The notes beneath the pieces were generated by a model, which saw only the letters and a program-made list of their open reading frames with translations, was not told the origin of the DNA and ran no database searches. From an uncultured Blautia sp. (GTDB taxonomy: Bacteria > Bacillota > Clostridia > Lachnospirales > Lachnospiraceae), in contig UQSX01000009.1 of the NCBI GenBank assembly GCA_900543715.1, positions 1-64,000 on the forward strand: a DNA stretch of 64,000 nt, given 5' to 3'. The translations under genes and the position numbers were made by a program. Positions 24,584 to 33,015 of this stretch are shown piece after piece (position 1 is the stretch's first letter; every line of letters starts with the position of its first letter).

Positions 24584-26083
24584 TTACTCTCTGGAATTAT
24601 TGTTTACGGCATTCTCTTCCTCTGTATCGCTCAGACTGGAATTACTGCTGCTGTTTCCATCTTCTTCGCTCTCAGTATCCTGTTGACTGTCTGTATTCTC
24701 TGTGTTGCTGCTTTCGCCGCTGGAATCGGAGTCTGTATTGTCAGACTCATCGGAACTGTCCGTCTGGAAATCCCATTCTGTCTGAAGTTCTCCCGCCGCA
24801 TCTGCCGCCTCTTCCAGCGCAGCCACTGTAAACTCAGCCTCCGGATCTTCTTCATGAATACCATGTTCCTGAGCCAGTTCGTCTGTATAGTCCTCTAGTT
24901 TATAAACCGAGCACTCTGTATAATCCTCATTATAATGCATTACCAATGGGATCATGGAATAATCTTCTATGGTGATCTCATCACCATTTTTCTTCAATGT
25001 AAAATCAGCCATTCCTCCCAGCAGATTCTCCAGGCTGGCCTGGTCGCTGACAAAATTACCCAGAGAATAATAAACCAAGGTTTCCTTTCCGTCAGGTCTT
25101 TCTATTTTTTCATAGCCCTTTAAAATATGGGGATGTGAACAGATGATCACATCTGCCCCCTGTTCCGTCAAAAATTGGACTCTCTCTTTCAGTCGCTCTT
25201 CCGGCTCTACAGATTCGTCCTGACCACCATGAAGATATACGATTGTTACATCTGCCTCTTCCTTGACCGCCTCCAGGTCCGTTTGGGCCTGTTCTTCCGA
25301 ATAAATATTGACCATATGGGAAGATTCTTCAGGAATAGAATGATTTTCACTTAACATAGTGCTGTAATTCATAACAGCTATTTTAAAGTTTTTCTCTTCA
25401 ATGATCTGATAACTTGGATCGTTTTCACTGTTGTGGATTCCCAAAAGCGTTACATTCTCATGGTTATCTTCCCAGAAGGAAATCGTATCCTTGATGCCTG
25501 TTTCCTCCTGGTCAAATGCATGCTCTGTAGCCTGGGTGACAATATCAAATCCGGCGTCCGCCAAAGCATCTCCCACTTCAGAAGGAGTATTAAAATCCGG
25601 ATACCCTGCCGCATTCTCATGTTCTGTGGTTAAAGGAGTCTCCTGATTTACCGATGCCAGATCTGCTTCTGAAATATCGTCTCTGATATTTTCATACAGG
25701 AAATCAAAATCCCAGTCATTATCTCTTCCTGCCTCAATAAAGGCCTCATGTATCAGATTATCTCCCACAGCCCTTATGTGAAGAGTATTATTTTCCTCCT
25801 CAGCCAGTGCAGCCTCTTCTTCCTGCTTCTGTCTCTCGATCTCCTCCTGCCTCTGTCTCTCCTGGTTTCTTCTATGTATGGTTACCGCTGCTGCCCCTAT
25901 CACAATCGCCAGCAACAGCAGTCCTCCCAGCGTCATCATTCTGCGGCGTCTGATCACCTGCCGGCGGCGTCTGGCTCTGGCTATCCTTCTTCGTCTTTCT
26001 TCCCGGAGTCTTTCTTCTTCCCGGAGTCTTTCCTCCTCCATCTGCCTCCTTCTTCTATGACTGCTTCTACGGCGTTCGCTCAT
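24584..26083 (-). CDS. CapA-family metallophosphatase-like protein
   Basis: 499 residues from ATG 26083 (AAAGGGATG upstream; the frame opens at 26128 without a site). The N-terminus is a cytoplasmic stretch of Arg/Glu repeats (REEERLREERRRRIARARRRR), then one helix (TLGGLLLLAIVIGAAAVTI, near 52-70). The outside CapA domain has AVGDNLIHEAF, VNQETPL, YLHGGQDES and CSHPHILKGYE, the metal-binding blocks of the poly-gamma-glutamate synthesis protein CapA. The last ~60 residues are Ser/Asp/Asn/Glu only. No capB/capC genes are nearby, so a poly-glutamate role is not shown; it may be a general cell-surface phosphoesterase. Confidence 0.88.
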   Translation of the reverse strand: MSERRRSSHRRRRQMEEERLREEERLREERRRRIARARRRRQVIRRRRMMTLGGLLLLAIVIGAAAVTIHRRNQERQRQEEIERQKQEEEAALAEEENNTLHIRAVGDNLIHEAFIEAGRDNDWDFDFLYENIRDDISEADLASVNQETPLTTEHENAAGYPDFNTPSEVGDALADAGFDIVTQATEHAFDQEETGIKDTISFWEDNHENVTLLGIHNSENDPSYQIIEEKNFKIAVMNYSTMLSENHSIPEESSHMVNIYSEEQAQTDLEAVKEEADVTIVYLHGGQDESVEPEERLKERVQFLTEQGADVIICSHPHILKGYEKIERPDGKETLVYYSLGNFVSDQASLENLLGGMADFTLKKNGDEITIEDYSMIPLVMHYNEDYTECSVYKLEDYTDELAQEHGIHEEDPEAEFTVAALEEAADAAGELQTEWDFQTDSSDESDNTDSDSSGESSNTENTDSQQDTESEEDGNSSSNSSLSDTEEENAVNNNSRE

Positions 26084-26151
26084 ATCTTCATCCCTTTCCT
26101 GTCCTATGCTAATTTGCCAAAAAAGCATTAATATTTCAGAATTTTTTCTAT

Positions 26152-26180
26152 TTGCGTTCTATCTGAAAACGGTGTATGAT
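26152..26180 (+). promoter_or_regulatory. Promoter of the acyltransferase gene
   Basis: TTGCGT, 17 bases, TATGAT, giving a leader of about 65 very AT-rich bases. Confidence 0.5.
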
Positions 26181-26251
26181 ACTCCCGAAATCAGAAGAAA
26201 AAATTACTAATTAATTTCATATTTGTTAAATATAATATTAAATATAATAAT

Positions 26252-27274
26252 ATGAAAGTGAATATTATGTCAACAAAATCCCGCAATTACTTTTTGGATA
26301 ATTATAAATCTTTCCTTATCTTGCTGGTTGTTATCGGGCATTTTATTGAGCCCTGTTATACAAACAATTTATTTCTCACCATCTTAAAATGGGTTATTTT
26401 TTCTTTCCATATGCCTGCCTTCATCTTTATATCCGGCTATTTTTCTAAAAAGGATATGGGACTTGAAAAATTAATACAAAAGCTGGTAATCCCCTACTTT
26501 ATTTTTGAGCTGCTTTATTATTTTTTATATGTTTTTGTGATACACAAAGAGACCGGTCTGTATTTTAACCGTCCTAAATTTTCTCTTTGGTATTTGATGT
26601 CACTGTTTTTCTGGCGGATTGCTACTCCTTATTTAAAAAGGATCCCAGGCAATCTGTTTATCGTCATTACAGGAGGGCTGCTGATCGGCTTTACCCAGTT
26701 AGGTAATTTTTTCAGTATTCCCAGAACATTATTTTTCTATCCTTTTTTCCTGGCTGGCTATTATTTCCAGGAGAACTGGTTTGACACCGTCCGCAGGCAC
26801 TGGAAAACATTTACCATAGGACTTGCTGCAGCTCCCGGGCTGTTAGGCGGCTGGGTGCTGTTCACTGGCCAGGAACTGACTCCCTTTATTTTCTATGGAA
26901 GATATTCCTATGCGGATATGGGACTCACCAATGGTGTGGGCTTACTTGTCCGTCTTGTTTGTTATGGGATTTCTTTCCTGGCAATTTTTGCTGTCTGCGC
27001 CATTATCCCCAGGAAGAAACACTTCTATTCTATACTGGGAGTCCGGACCATGTCCATTTATCTATTCCATGGACTTGTGTACAGCATACTGAAGGATGGT
27101 CATGTTCTGGAAAAAGTTAATACTCCTCTGGAAACTGTGCTGCTTCTTGGATTTTGTATTCTGCTCACCTTTGTTCTGGCTTCCAGTCTTCCTTATCGGT
27201 TTGTTGCCTGGATATCCTCTTTTCCAATCCGGCTGCCGAAAAGTCCCTTTAAATCGAAAAAGACTGCGGTATAA
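26252..27274 (+). CDS. Acyltransferase 3 family membrane protein (fucose 4-O-acetylase-like)
   Basis: 340 residues, about ten membrane helices. The start YFLDNYKSFLILLVVIGHFIEP has the catalytic-type His after a membrane helix, followed by FSFHMPAFIFISGYF, the acyltransferase-3 signature. TMSIYLFHGLVYSI is near the C-terminus. Such enzymes O-acetylate surface sugars with acetyl-CoA. ATG 26267 has a weak AAAGTGA site and is an alternative start. No glycan cluster is adjacent. Confidence 0.87.
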   Translation: MKVNIMSTKSRNYFLDNYKSFLILLVVIGHFIEPCYTNNLFLTILKWVIFSFHMPAFIFISGYFSKKDMGLEKLIQKLVIPYFIFELLYYFLYVFVIHKETGLYFNRPKFSLWYLMSLFFWRIATPYLKRIPGNLFIVITGGLLIGFTQLGNFFSIPRTLFFYPFFLAGYYFQENWFDTVRRHWKTFTIGLAAAPGLLGGWVLFTGQELTPFIFYGRYSYADMGLTNGVGLLVRLVCYGISFLAIFAVCAIIPRKKHFYSILGVRTMSIYLFHGLVYSILKDGHVLEKVNTPLETVLLLGFCILLTFVLASSLPYRFVAWISSFPIRLPKSPFKSKKTAV

Positions 27275-27321
27275 AGCCTGGGAGAAATCACATTTTTCTC
27301 CCGGATTATACACCGCAGTTT
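27263..27321 (+). terminator. Terminator overlapping the acyltransferase stop
   Basis: ACTGCGGT-TA with TA-ACCGCAGT and inner GGGAGAAA/TTTCTCCC form a long hairpin ending in TTTTAGG. The 5' arm includes the last codons of the gene. Confidence 0.75.
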
Positions 27322-27354
27322 TAGGCTGGCAGTTTTCTGATTTGTTCTTTTCTG

Positions 27355-27531
27355 CTATTCCTGATAATCTCTTTCGCAGTCTTTACACTTTCCATTAATG
27401 CTGCAATGAAAATGCAGAAGCGTATCCGGCACCCGGGTACAGGTCGCCCTGGCGTATTCTATTTCATGTTTTCCCCTCTGCTGTGTCCGGGGACAATATA
27501 CCGGATACTCTTTTACATATTTTTCTCCCAT
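27355..27531 (-). CDS. Small cysteine-rich protein, possible zinc ribbon
   Basis: 58 residues from ATG 27531, chosen because GTGAGGTGG lies 5-6 bases ahead. Four or five cysteines: YPVYCPRTQQ near 10-19, ATCTRV near 31, then HCSINGKCKDCERDYQE at the end. The CxxxxxxCxxC cluster plus an upstream Cys suggests a zinc site. The family and function are not recognised. Confidence 0.6.
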   Translation of the reverse strand: MGEKYVKEYPVYCPRTQQRGKHEIEYARATCTRVPDTLLHFHCSINGKCKDCERDYQE

Positions 27532-27644
27532 CTCATTCCACCTCACAATCCGTATGTTTTATCATAGCACCCTTTCCTTTTTGGTGCAAAGATTTTCTCC
27601 CCGCCGATGCAAAGGACCAGATCCCTTTATATAAAGAAAACAAA

Positions 27645-27674
27645 TTGAATTCTCTCTGGCCAGTATGCTATAAT
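27645..27674 (+). promoter_or_regulatory. Promoter of the TRIC-like channel gene
   Basis: TTGAAT, 18 bases, then ATGC-TATAAT (extended -10). Confidence 0.65.
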
Positions 27675-27718
27675 GAGCCACGGTATAAAATACTGCTTTG
27701 GAAAAAGGAGTTCTATTT

Positions 27719-28357
27719 ATGGATACATTTATATTTGTTCTGGAGATTATCGGCACAGTTGCCTTTGCCTCCTCCGGGGCCATGACTGCCATTGAGAAAA
27801 AAATGGATATTTTCGGAGTAAATGTTTTAGGCGCCACCACCGCTGTAGGAGGCGGAATGATGCGGGATATCATATTGGGAGTAACTCCCCCCGCCGCATT
27901 CTCTCAGCCTGTATATATTCTTTTCTCCATTTTAACTTCTACCCTGCTTTTCGCCATAGTTTACACCAACCCGGAGATCCTCCAGTCCAGGATCAAAAGC
28001 CGGTATTATGACAAAATCATGCTCTGGTGTGATACTGCTGGGCTGGGGATCTTCACTGTAGTAGGAATTCAGACTGCTTCCCGGATCGTCTCTCAAGACA
28101 ATGCTTTTTTCTTTATTTTTATCGGCGTCCTTACCGGTGTAGGGGGCGGTGTATTGAGAGATATTATGGCAGGGGAAACTCCTTATATCCTGGTCAGGGA
28201 AATTTACGCCAGCGCTGCTATCGCAGGGGGCATCACCTGTGTCGTATGCGGCAGCTCTATGGGGGAGGCCGCCGGAACGGTTCTGGGGCTGACCGTCACT
28301 GTAGTAATCCGGTCTCTGGCCGCCTATTTTCACTGGAATCTGCTCCGGATCCGCTAG
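27719..28357 (+). CDS. TRIC-like cation channel (YadS/UPF0126 family)
   Basis: 212 residues from ATG 27719, with AAAAAGGAG upstream. Seven hydrophobic helices with an internal duplication: TAFASSGAM-like helix 1, GGGMMRDIILG near 43-53 and GGGVLRDIMAG near 135-145. The two GGGxxRD motifs define the family. Bacterial members form trimeric monovalent-cation channels; the role in this cell is unknown. Confidence 0.92.
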   Translation: MDTFIFVLEIIGTVAFASSGAMTAIEKKMDIFGVNVLGATTAVGGGMMRDIILGVTPPAAFSQPVYILFSILTSTLLFAIVYTNPEILQSRIKSRYYDKIMLWCDTAGLGIFTVVGIQTASRIVSQDNAFFFIFIGVLTGVGGGVLRDIMAGETPYILVREIYASAAIAGGITCVVCGSSMGEAAGTVLGLTVTVVIRSLAAYFHWNLLRIR

Positions 28358-28373
28358 AATTTTTTTGCATCCA

Positions 28374-28401
28374 TTGACTCCCCCCGGAGAAATGGTATAC
28401 T
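28374..28401 (+). promoter_or_regulatory. Promoter of the YqeY-like gene
   Basis: TTGACT, 16 bases, TATACT, about 33 bases ahead of the ATG. Confidence 0.7.
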
Positions 28402-28434
28402 TATAGACAGTTAGAAAAAAGGAGATGTTCAGAT

Positions 28435-28881
28435 ATGAGTAAAATTGATGACGTAAGAAAAGCAATGGTAGAAGCCATGAAATCCAAAGATAAAGACCGG
28501 AAGGATTCTCTCTCCATGCTGCTGGCCGCGCTGAAAAACAAAGCCATTGACAAACGAGAGGATCTCACAGAAGCGGAAGAAAATGAAGTTGTTTTAAAAG
28601 AAATCAAACAAACAAAAGAAACTTTGGAAATGACTCCTCCCGACAGAACGGATATTATCGAGGAGTGTTCAAAGCGTATTGCTGTTTATGAAGAGTTTGC
28701 TCCTAAAATGCTCAGTGAAGATGAGATCAGAGAAGTGATCCAGGGCGTTCTGGCAGAGCTTTCCATTGAGACCCCTACTGCAAAAGACAAAGGAAAAATC
28801 ATGAAAGTCCTCATGCCAAAGGTCAAAGGAATTGCTGAAGGTAAAGTGGTAAACCAGGTTCTGGCCTCCATGCTCCAGTAA
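28435..28881 (+). CDS. GatB/YqeY domain protein
   Basis: 148 residues, the whole-protein YqeY form. SMLLAALKNKAIDKREDLTE near 27-46, IEECSKRIAVYEEFAPKMLSEDEI near 75-98 and a C-terminal helical tail like that of GatB (KDKGKIMKVLMPKVKGIAEG near 116-135). The tail domain of GatB binds tRNA; the stand-alone form has no firmly known job. Confidence 0.93.
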   Translation: MSKIDDVRKAMVEAMKSKDKDRKDSLSMLLAALKNKAIDKREDLTEAEENEVVLKEIKQTKETLEMTPPDRTDIIEECSKRIAVYEEFAPKMLSEDEIREVIQGVLAELSIETPTAKDKGKIMKVLMPKVKGIAEGKVVNQVLASMLQ

Positions 28882-28956
28882 GGATCTGGGAGATATTTCA
28901 GCAGCGTTGAAAGTAGGATACCCGGCTGCTGGACCATCCGCTCAGCCGGCACATGA

Positions 28957-29005
28957 AAAGAAGCAAAGGATTGCTCCATATTGGAGGAATTCCTTTGCTT
29001 CTTTT
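28957..29005. terminator. Terminator behind the YqeY-like gene
   Basis: AAAAGAAGCAAAGGA pairs with TCCTTTGCTTCTTTT. Both strands end in a T-run, so it also suits the convergent TlpA unit. Confidence 0.8.
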
Positions 29006-29061
29006 ATTCATGACAATAGACATCCCAGAGCGCACTGTCTATTATTTGTCTGTTTCTCTGA

Positions 29062-29649
29062 TCATTCCATCACTTCATCCAGAAGCTCCTGCAGTGTCTC
29101 CCTGGATATCATACCGCTGCCTCCGGTCACCAGTCTTCCTTCACTGTTGAGGATATAGGTGGTAGGAAAAGCCTGGATTCCGTAGTTTATCACAGCGTCC
29201 ATTTCCTTATCATAGTACACCGGAAAGGTAAAACCCTGTTCTTCCACATAGGCCCGGCCGGATTCCTCTGTTTCGCCCATGCAGCCAACTCCGTCTACCA
29301 TGATAAACTGGACCTGGTCCTTCATCTCCTGATACATCTCTTCAAAATCCGGCATTTCCTCCCGGCAAGGCGGACACTTGCTGGTCCAAAAATTGATCAC
29401 CGCCGGCTTTCCTTCCAGGATTTCTTTCAGGCTGGTCTGATTTCCATCCTGATCCCACACTGTAAAGTCCGGCGCTTCTGCATATTCCGTTGCTTCCTTT
29501 TCTTCCTGGGCGGCATCTTCATCGGCTTCTGCCTGTTTTTCAGCCTGGCGTTCTGCCTCCTTTTGAAGCTCCTGATATCCAAAGCCTGCGATCACCAGCA
29601 GCAGCAAAAAGGCCACTGCACCCAGGATCCATTTCTGTTTTGCGTTCAT
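29062..29649 (-). CDS. TlpA-like membrane-anchored thiol-disulfide oxidoreductase
   Basis: 195 residues. An N-terminal helix (WILGAVAFLLLLVIAGFGY, about 6-24) acts as anchor or uncleaved signal. A Glu/Ala-rich linker precedes the thioredoxin-fold domain with WTSKCPPCREEMP near 88-100 (active site CPPC) and a cis-Pro loop at QAFPTTYIL near 160. It acts outside the membrane. It is last in the operon with a CcdA protein, which would supply it with electrons. Confidence 0.93.
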   Translation of the reverse strand: MNAKQKWILGAVAFLLLLVIAGFGYQELQKEAERQAEKQAEADEDAAQEEKEATEYAEAPDFTVWDQDGNQTSLKEILEGKPAVINFWTSKCPPCREEMPDFEEMYQEMKDQVQFIMVDGVGCMGETEESGRAYVEEQGFTFPVYYDKEMDAVINYGIQAFPTTYILNSEGRLVTGGSGMISRETLQELLDEVME

Positions 29650-29662
29650 ACATGCCCCTTTC

Positions 29663-30328
29663 TCAGCTTACCAAAGCCAGGTATTGATTCATCAGTCCGG
29701 TCATCATCAGTATTCCCACCAGGATCAAAAGGCCTCCGGAAATTTTATTGATAATTCCATAATGGCTTTTTATCCAGTCAAAAGTTGTCTTTAATTTCTG
29801 TATCAACACGGCACTGATAAGGAAGGGGATTCCAAGGCCTGCGGAGTAGCACAGTAACAGCAGGATTCCCTGTCCCCAGGACGCCTGAGAAGAAGCCAGC
29901 ATCAGCGCAGACCCCAGAAAAGCTCCGATGCAGGGCGTCCATCCCAGGCCAAATACAACCCCAAAAAGAAGTGTGGAAAAGATTCCCATCTCTGTACTTT
30001 GGTCCATACCGGCAGTGCCTTTGAACAGATTCAGCTTAATAACCCCCAGAAAGTTCAGGCCAAAAATAATCACCATCAGGCCGCAGACCAGATTCACCTC
30101 TGTCTGATAGCGTCTGAGAAGGCCTCCCAGTGTCCCCGCAAATGCACCCAGTACTCCAAAGGTAACCGTGAAGCCCAGCACAAAGGCCAGAGCCTTCCAG
30201 AAAGGAGAGCGGTTCTCCTGTCCGTCTCTTCCGCCGGCAAAATACGCTACATATACCGGAAGCATGGGAAGAAGACAGGGTGAAATAAATGTGATCAGTC
30301 CCTCTAAAAAAGTAATCAGATAAGTCAT
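29663..30328 (-). CDS. ccdA: CcdA-type membrane electron carrier
   Basis: 221 residues from ATG 30328, which overlaps the previous gene's stop (ATGA) and has AAAGGAAG upstream. Six helices and the two family cysteines: FISPCLLPMLPVYVAYF at about 12-28 and GWTPCIGAFLGSAL near 115-128. It passes reducing power from cytoplasmic thioredoxin across the membrane, here probably to the TlpA protein encoded 13 bases further on. Confidence 0.93.
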   Translation of the reverse strand: MTYLITFLEGLITFISPCLLPMLPVYVAYFAGGRDGQENRSPFWKALAFVLGFTVTFGVLGAFAGTLGGLLRRYQTEVNLVCGLMVIIFGLNFLGVIKLNLFKGTAGMDQSTEMGIFSTLLFGVVFGLGWTPCIGAFLGSALMLASSQASWGQGILLLLCYSAGLGIPFLISAVLIQKLKTTFDWIKSHYGIINKISGGLLILVGILMMTGLMNQYLALVS

Positions 30329-31119
30329 TTTTCTTCCTTTCTTCTGCCTACCGGCGCCGCATAGACAGCACATTCATAGTCTTTCTCTCCTGAAGGCCCC
30401 GGTGCAAATCCCAGAAGCTCATCCAGACATTCCTGGTCATACGCACCTATGGCGCAGGTGCCGCAGCCAATAGACTGGCAGGCAAGATACAGGTTTTCAC
30501 ACACATGGCCTGCATCCAGGAGAATATATTTCGCCGCCTTTTGTCCATAACGCCACTCCGTCCTGTAGGGAAGGGCGCTCCACACAAAAACAACAGGAGC
30601 GGCAGCCGCAAAAAACTGGCCGCAGAAAGCCTGGGTCAGTTCAGTCTCATAGTCCGCCCGGTCTTCCCAGAGTTCCAGACGGTGGTTTTCAGGGAGATAA
30701 TGATAAATACCTTTTTTCAGCCCCTCTACCTGGCTGACAAACAAATAGGTCTCAAAAGGATGCCTGGAACCTGCAGAGGGCACGTTCCGGAAGGTTACCG
30801 GGTTTTTATGCCCCGCCATGTTCCGGACACCCTGAGTTGCCCACAGAAGATAGGACAGTTCCAGAAGAGTAAGAGGCTCCTCCTGGTACTGTCTTCTGCT
30901 CTGTCTCTCTGTGATCAGCTCCAGAAAGTTACCGTTTATGGAAAGCTCTCCAAAATCCTTTGGCAGAGAGATTTCTCCTCTCCCCTGCTTTTCTTTTAAA
31001 GGCTTGGGTCCAGGCAGCTTCTGCTGCTGGTCTGTAGCCTCCTCTCCTGCGTCGTTTTTTTGATATCCTTTTAAAAGCTCTCTGTTTCGCATAAGCTGGT
31101 ACTTTGTTTTCTCATTCAT
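30325..31119 (-). CDS. SagB/nitroreductase-like FMN oxidoreductase
   Basis: 264 residues. After a charged N-terminus comes the nitroreductase fold with RQSRRQYQEEPLTLLELSYLLWATQG near 73-98, VPSAGSRHPFETYLFV near 113-128 (FMN phosphate segment of SagB/ThcOx types), and SIGCGTCAIGAYDQECLDELLGF near 214-236. SagB enzymes oxidise azoline rings in peptide maturation, but no precursor or SagC/D gene is nearby, so here it may be a general quinone/thiol-linked reductase. It heads an operon with ccdA and tlpA. Confidence 0.88.
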   Translation of the reverse strand: MNEKTKYQLMRNRELLKGYQKNDAGEEATDQQQKLPGPKPLKEKQGRGEISLPKDFGELSINGNFLELITERQSRRQYQEEPLTLLELSYLLWATQGVRNMAGHKNPVTFRNVPSAGSRHPFETYLFVSQVEGLKKGIYHYLPENHRLELWEDRADYETELTQAFCGQFFAAAAPVVFVWSALPYRTEWRYGQKAAKYILLDAGHVCENLYLACQSIGCGTCAIGAYDQECLDELLGFAPGPSGEKDYECAVYAAPVGRRKEEK

Positions 31120-31241
31120 GGTAAAAGTCCTCCTTTCGCCTTGCAGACTGAAAGTTCATTCTGCGTCATTAGTTGAATTATGGTCGTATCAGTACACTGC
31201 TGCTGTGCGGCTAGTATACCATCTGCCTGCAAAATGGGCAA

Positions 31242-31305
31242 GAAAAAAAGGAGTTTCCGCATTAGGCAATACACTTAGCCTTCGCTTAATGCGGCATACT
31301 CCTTT
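31242..31305 (-). terminator. Terminator behind a 43-codon gene
   Basis: On the minus strand AAAGGAGT and CCGCATTA pair with TAATGCGG and ACTCCTTT, followed by TTTTTCTTG. It closes the unit of the small gene at 31350-31481. Confidence 0.8.
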
Positions 31306-31349
31306 ATATTTCCATATTTTATTTCCACAGGCAATGAGCCAGGCATAAT

Positions 31350-31481
31350 TTAATGAGCAACAGCGTAGGGTTTTCTTTTGAAAATATCTTTTGCCTTCTG
31401 GCTGACCTTTGCTTCCATTCCTGAATAGCTGCGCATCAGGTCATATTTCATCTGTTTCCGGTTTCTTCTCTCTTTTCTCAT
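31350..31481 (-). CDS. Small basic protein
   Basis: A 43-residue frame from ATG 31481, with GAGGTG 6 bases ahead and its own terminator 45 bases after the stop. It is strongly positive: MRKERRNRKQMKYDLMRS, then KVSQKAKDIFKRKPYAVAH. The charge suggests RNA, DNA or ribosome binding. No family is recognised. The paired ribosome site and terminator make it a probable gene despite its size. Confidence 0.65.
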   Translation of the reverse strand: MRKERRNRKQMKYDLMRSYSGMEAKVSQKAKDIFKRKPYAVAH

Positions 31482-31666
31482 TTCAAACACCTCGCTGTTT
31501 TTATAGATACGGCCGCTTCTTCAGCGTCCTTTTTTTTTCTGCCTGCAGGCCTGCCGGAATCAGACTTTCCTACGGCCTGCAAACATTGATTCTGTGGCTG
31601 CATATTTATAGTAGCACAGGAATGTTTGAAACATATTATGAGATTTTCAAATCTATGTAAACCAAC

Positions 31667-31709
31667 AAAAAAACACCGTCCCCAAAGCTCTATGGCTTCA
31701 AAAACAGTG
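31667..31709 (-). terminator. Terminator of tRNA-Lys with a wobble-rich stem
   Basis: CACTGTTTTTGAAGC and GCTTTGGGGACGGTG form a 15-bp stem, six of the pairs G-U (five in a row), with a 6-base loop and a run of seven T. Confidence 0.75.
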
Positions 31710-31717
31710 CTTTTAAG

Positions 31718-31790
31718 TGCGCCTTCAGGGACTCGAACCCTGGACAAATAGATTAAGAGTCTACTGCTCTACCAACTGAGCTAAAGGCGC
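31718..31790 (-). tRNA. tRNA-Lys (anticodon CTT)
   Basis: A 73-base cloverleaf. Acceptor GCGCCTT pairs with AAGGCGC, the D arm has AGCTCAGTTGGTAGAGC, the anticodon loop reads CTCTTAA (CTT) on a TAGA/TCTA stem, and the T arm GGGTTCGAGTCCC is intact. The discriminator is A and CCA is not encoded. Confidence 0.95.
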
Positions 31791-31891
31791 GTTTCTTATG
31801 TTTTTTTTGCGTTTCCCTCAACGCAAGAGATATTATAACTCAGCCATTTACAAAATGCAAGCTTTTTTTTATATTTTTTTACATTTTATTT

Positions 31892-32041
31892 TTACCGTGT
31901 TTTTTTTAATTTTACATTCTCTAAAATCTTTTCTGTTTCTTCTATAGATTTTAAGATTCCTGCTGCCTTTGTGCCTGCTTTCCGGTTCTGATAGGCCCAT
32001 TGAAACAGACAGCTCTCAAGGCCCCCTTTTTTCTTTGCCAT
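31892..32041 (-). CDS. Small basic protein downstream of trmB
   Basis: 49 residues from ATG 32041, with GGGAGGGAAG upstream. It starts MAKKKGGLESCLFQWAYQNR and continues as a Lys-rich helix (AGILKSIEETEKILENVK). The frame opens further up at 32146 without a site. It lies about 110 bases behind trmB on the same strand and ends before a T-rich stretch. The family is not recognised; a chance frame cannot be excluded. Confidence 0.5.
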   Translation of the reverse strand: MAKKKGGLESCLFQWAYQNRKAGTKAAGILKSIEETEKILENVKLKKTR

Positions 32042-32149
32042 AGATCTTCCCTCCCAATCTTTCCAGTGTGCTGTCTCACTTTCAGAATATGGCGGAGCAG
32101 GAAAAAAGTTCCCGGATCCAGAGGCAGACCTCGGCTTTGTTTCCAAGGT

Positions 32150-32803
32150 CTACCGTCCGGCGATCAGTTTATAGATGGGATTTCCCATGGAAGAAAATTT
32201 TTCTTCATATTCGGTCATCACATTTCCCTCATTCATAGAAGGATCATGATGAAGATCAAAGGTATGGGCCATGACCTTCCAGCCGGCTTCCTCAGTCTCT
32301 TCCAGAGAAAACTCAAAAAGAAGGCGGTTGTCTGTCTTGAATTCTACCACGCCCCGGGGCGCAAGGATCTGGTCATACCGCTCAAAGAACTGCCGGGAAG
32401 TCAGGCGCCGCTTTGCGTGACGTTCCTTGGGCCAGGGATCAGAAAAATTCAGGTAGATCCTGTCCACTTCATTCTTATGAAATACCAGTGGAAGTTCCCT
32501 GGCATCCATCCGGATAAAACGGAGATTTTCAGGAGCGGTTCCCTCTTCTGCCTTTTCTTCCATTTTCTGGACAGCTCTGAGAAGCACACTGTCATACATT
32601 TCAATTCCGATATAATTGATCTCCGGATTCAGCGCCGCCATCTCCATAAGGAAACGTCCTTTGCCCATTCCCACTTCTATATGTATGGGATTGCTGTTTC
32701 CGAAGACATCCTTCCAGTTTCCCTTCTTCTCCTGGACCTGGTGGACCACGAATCTGCTGCTTTCAATGGCTTCCTTCGCTCCCGGTATATTTCTTAATCT
32801 CAT
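32150..32803 (-). CDS. trmB: tRNA (guanine-N7-)-methyltransferase TrmB
   Basis: 217 residues. It methylates G46 in the tRNA variable loop using S-adenosylmethionine. HIEVGMGKGRFLMEMA near 40-55 is the SAM site, INYIGIEMYDSVLLRA follows, and LNFSDPWPKERHAKRRLT near 117-134 carries the family's DPWPK motif. The C-terminal TEYEEKF motif is present. Confidence 0.96.
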   Translation of the reverse strand: MRLRNIPGAKEAIESSRFVVHQVQEKKGNWKDVFGNSNPIHIEVGMGKGRFLMEMAALNPEINYIGIEMYDSVLLRAVQKMEEKAEEGTAPENLRFIRMDARELPLVFHKNEVDRIYLNFSDPWPKERHAKRRLTSRQFFERYDQILAPRGVVEFKTDNRLLFEFSLEETEEAGWKVMAHTFDLHHDPSMNEGNVMTEYEEKFSSMGNPIYKLIAGR

Positions 32804-32955
32804 GGTATGCCTGCCTTTCCTGATTTTCTTTAAGAGTATACATGATTTCTCATCAGAATTTCAAGTATATTTCCCCAATTCATTCTTTATGTCATTTTTG
32901 CTCTTATTTCGTAATGCAATTTAAGCATTTTTCCTGTTTTTTCCTTGGATTTTAT

Positions 32956-32984
32956 ATGACTTTTCTCCAAAAATGGTGTATGAT
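32956..32984 (+). promoter_or_regulatory. Promoter of the V-type ATPase operon
   Basis: ATGACT, 17 bases, TATGAT, about 30 bases upstream of the first subunit gene. Confidence 0.5.
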
Positions 32985-33015
32985 AAGTGGTAGAAATTTG
33001 CGAGGAGGAAATCCT

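Noticed and set aside
24584-26083. Poly-gamma-glutamate capsule locus around capA
   Set aside because: No capB, capC or capE-like genes are adjacent, so only the single CapA-family protein is supported.
30325-31119. Thiazole/oxazole-modified peptide cluster because of the SagB-like enzyme
   Set aside because: No precursor peptide, cyclodehydratase or exporter gene is near; its neighbours are ccdA and tlpA.
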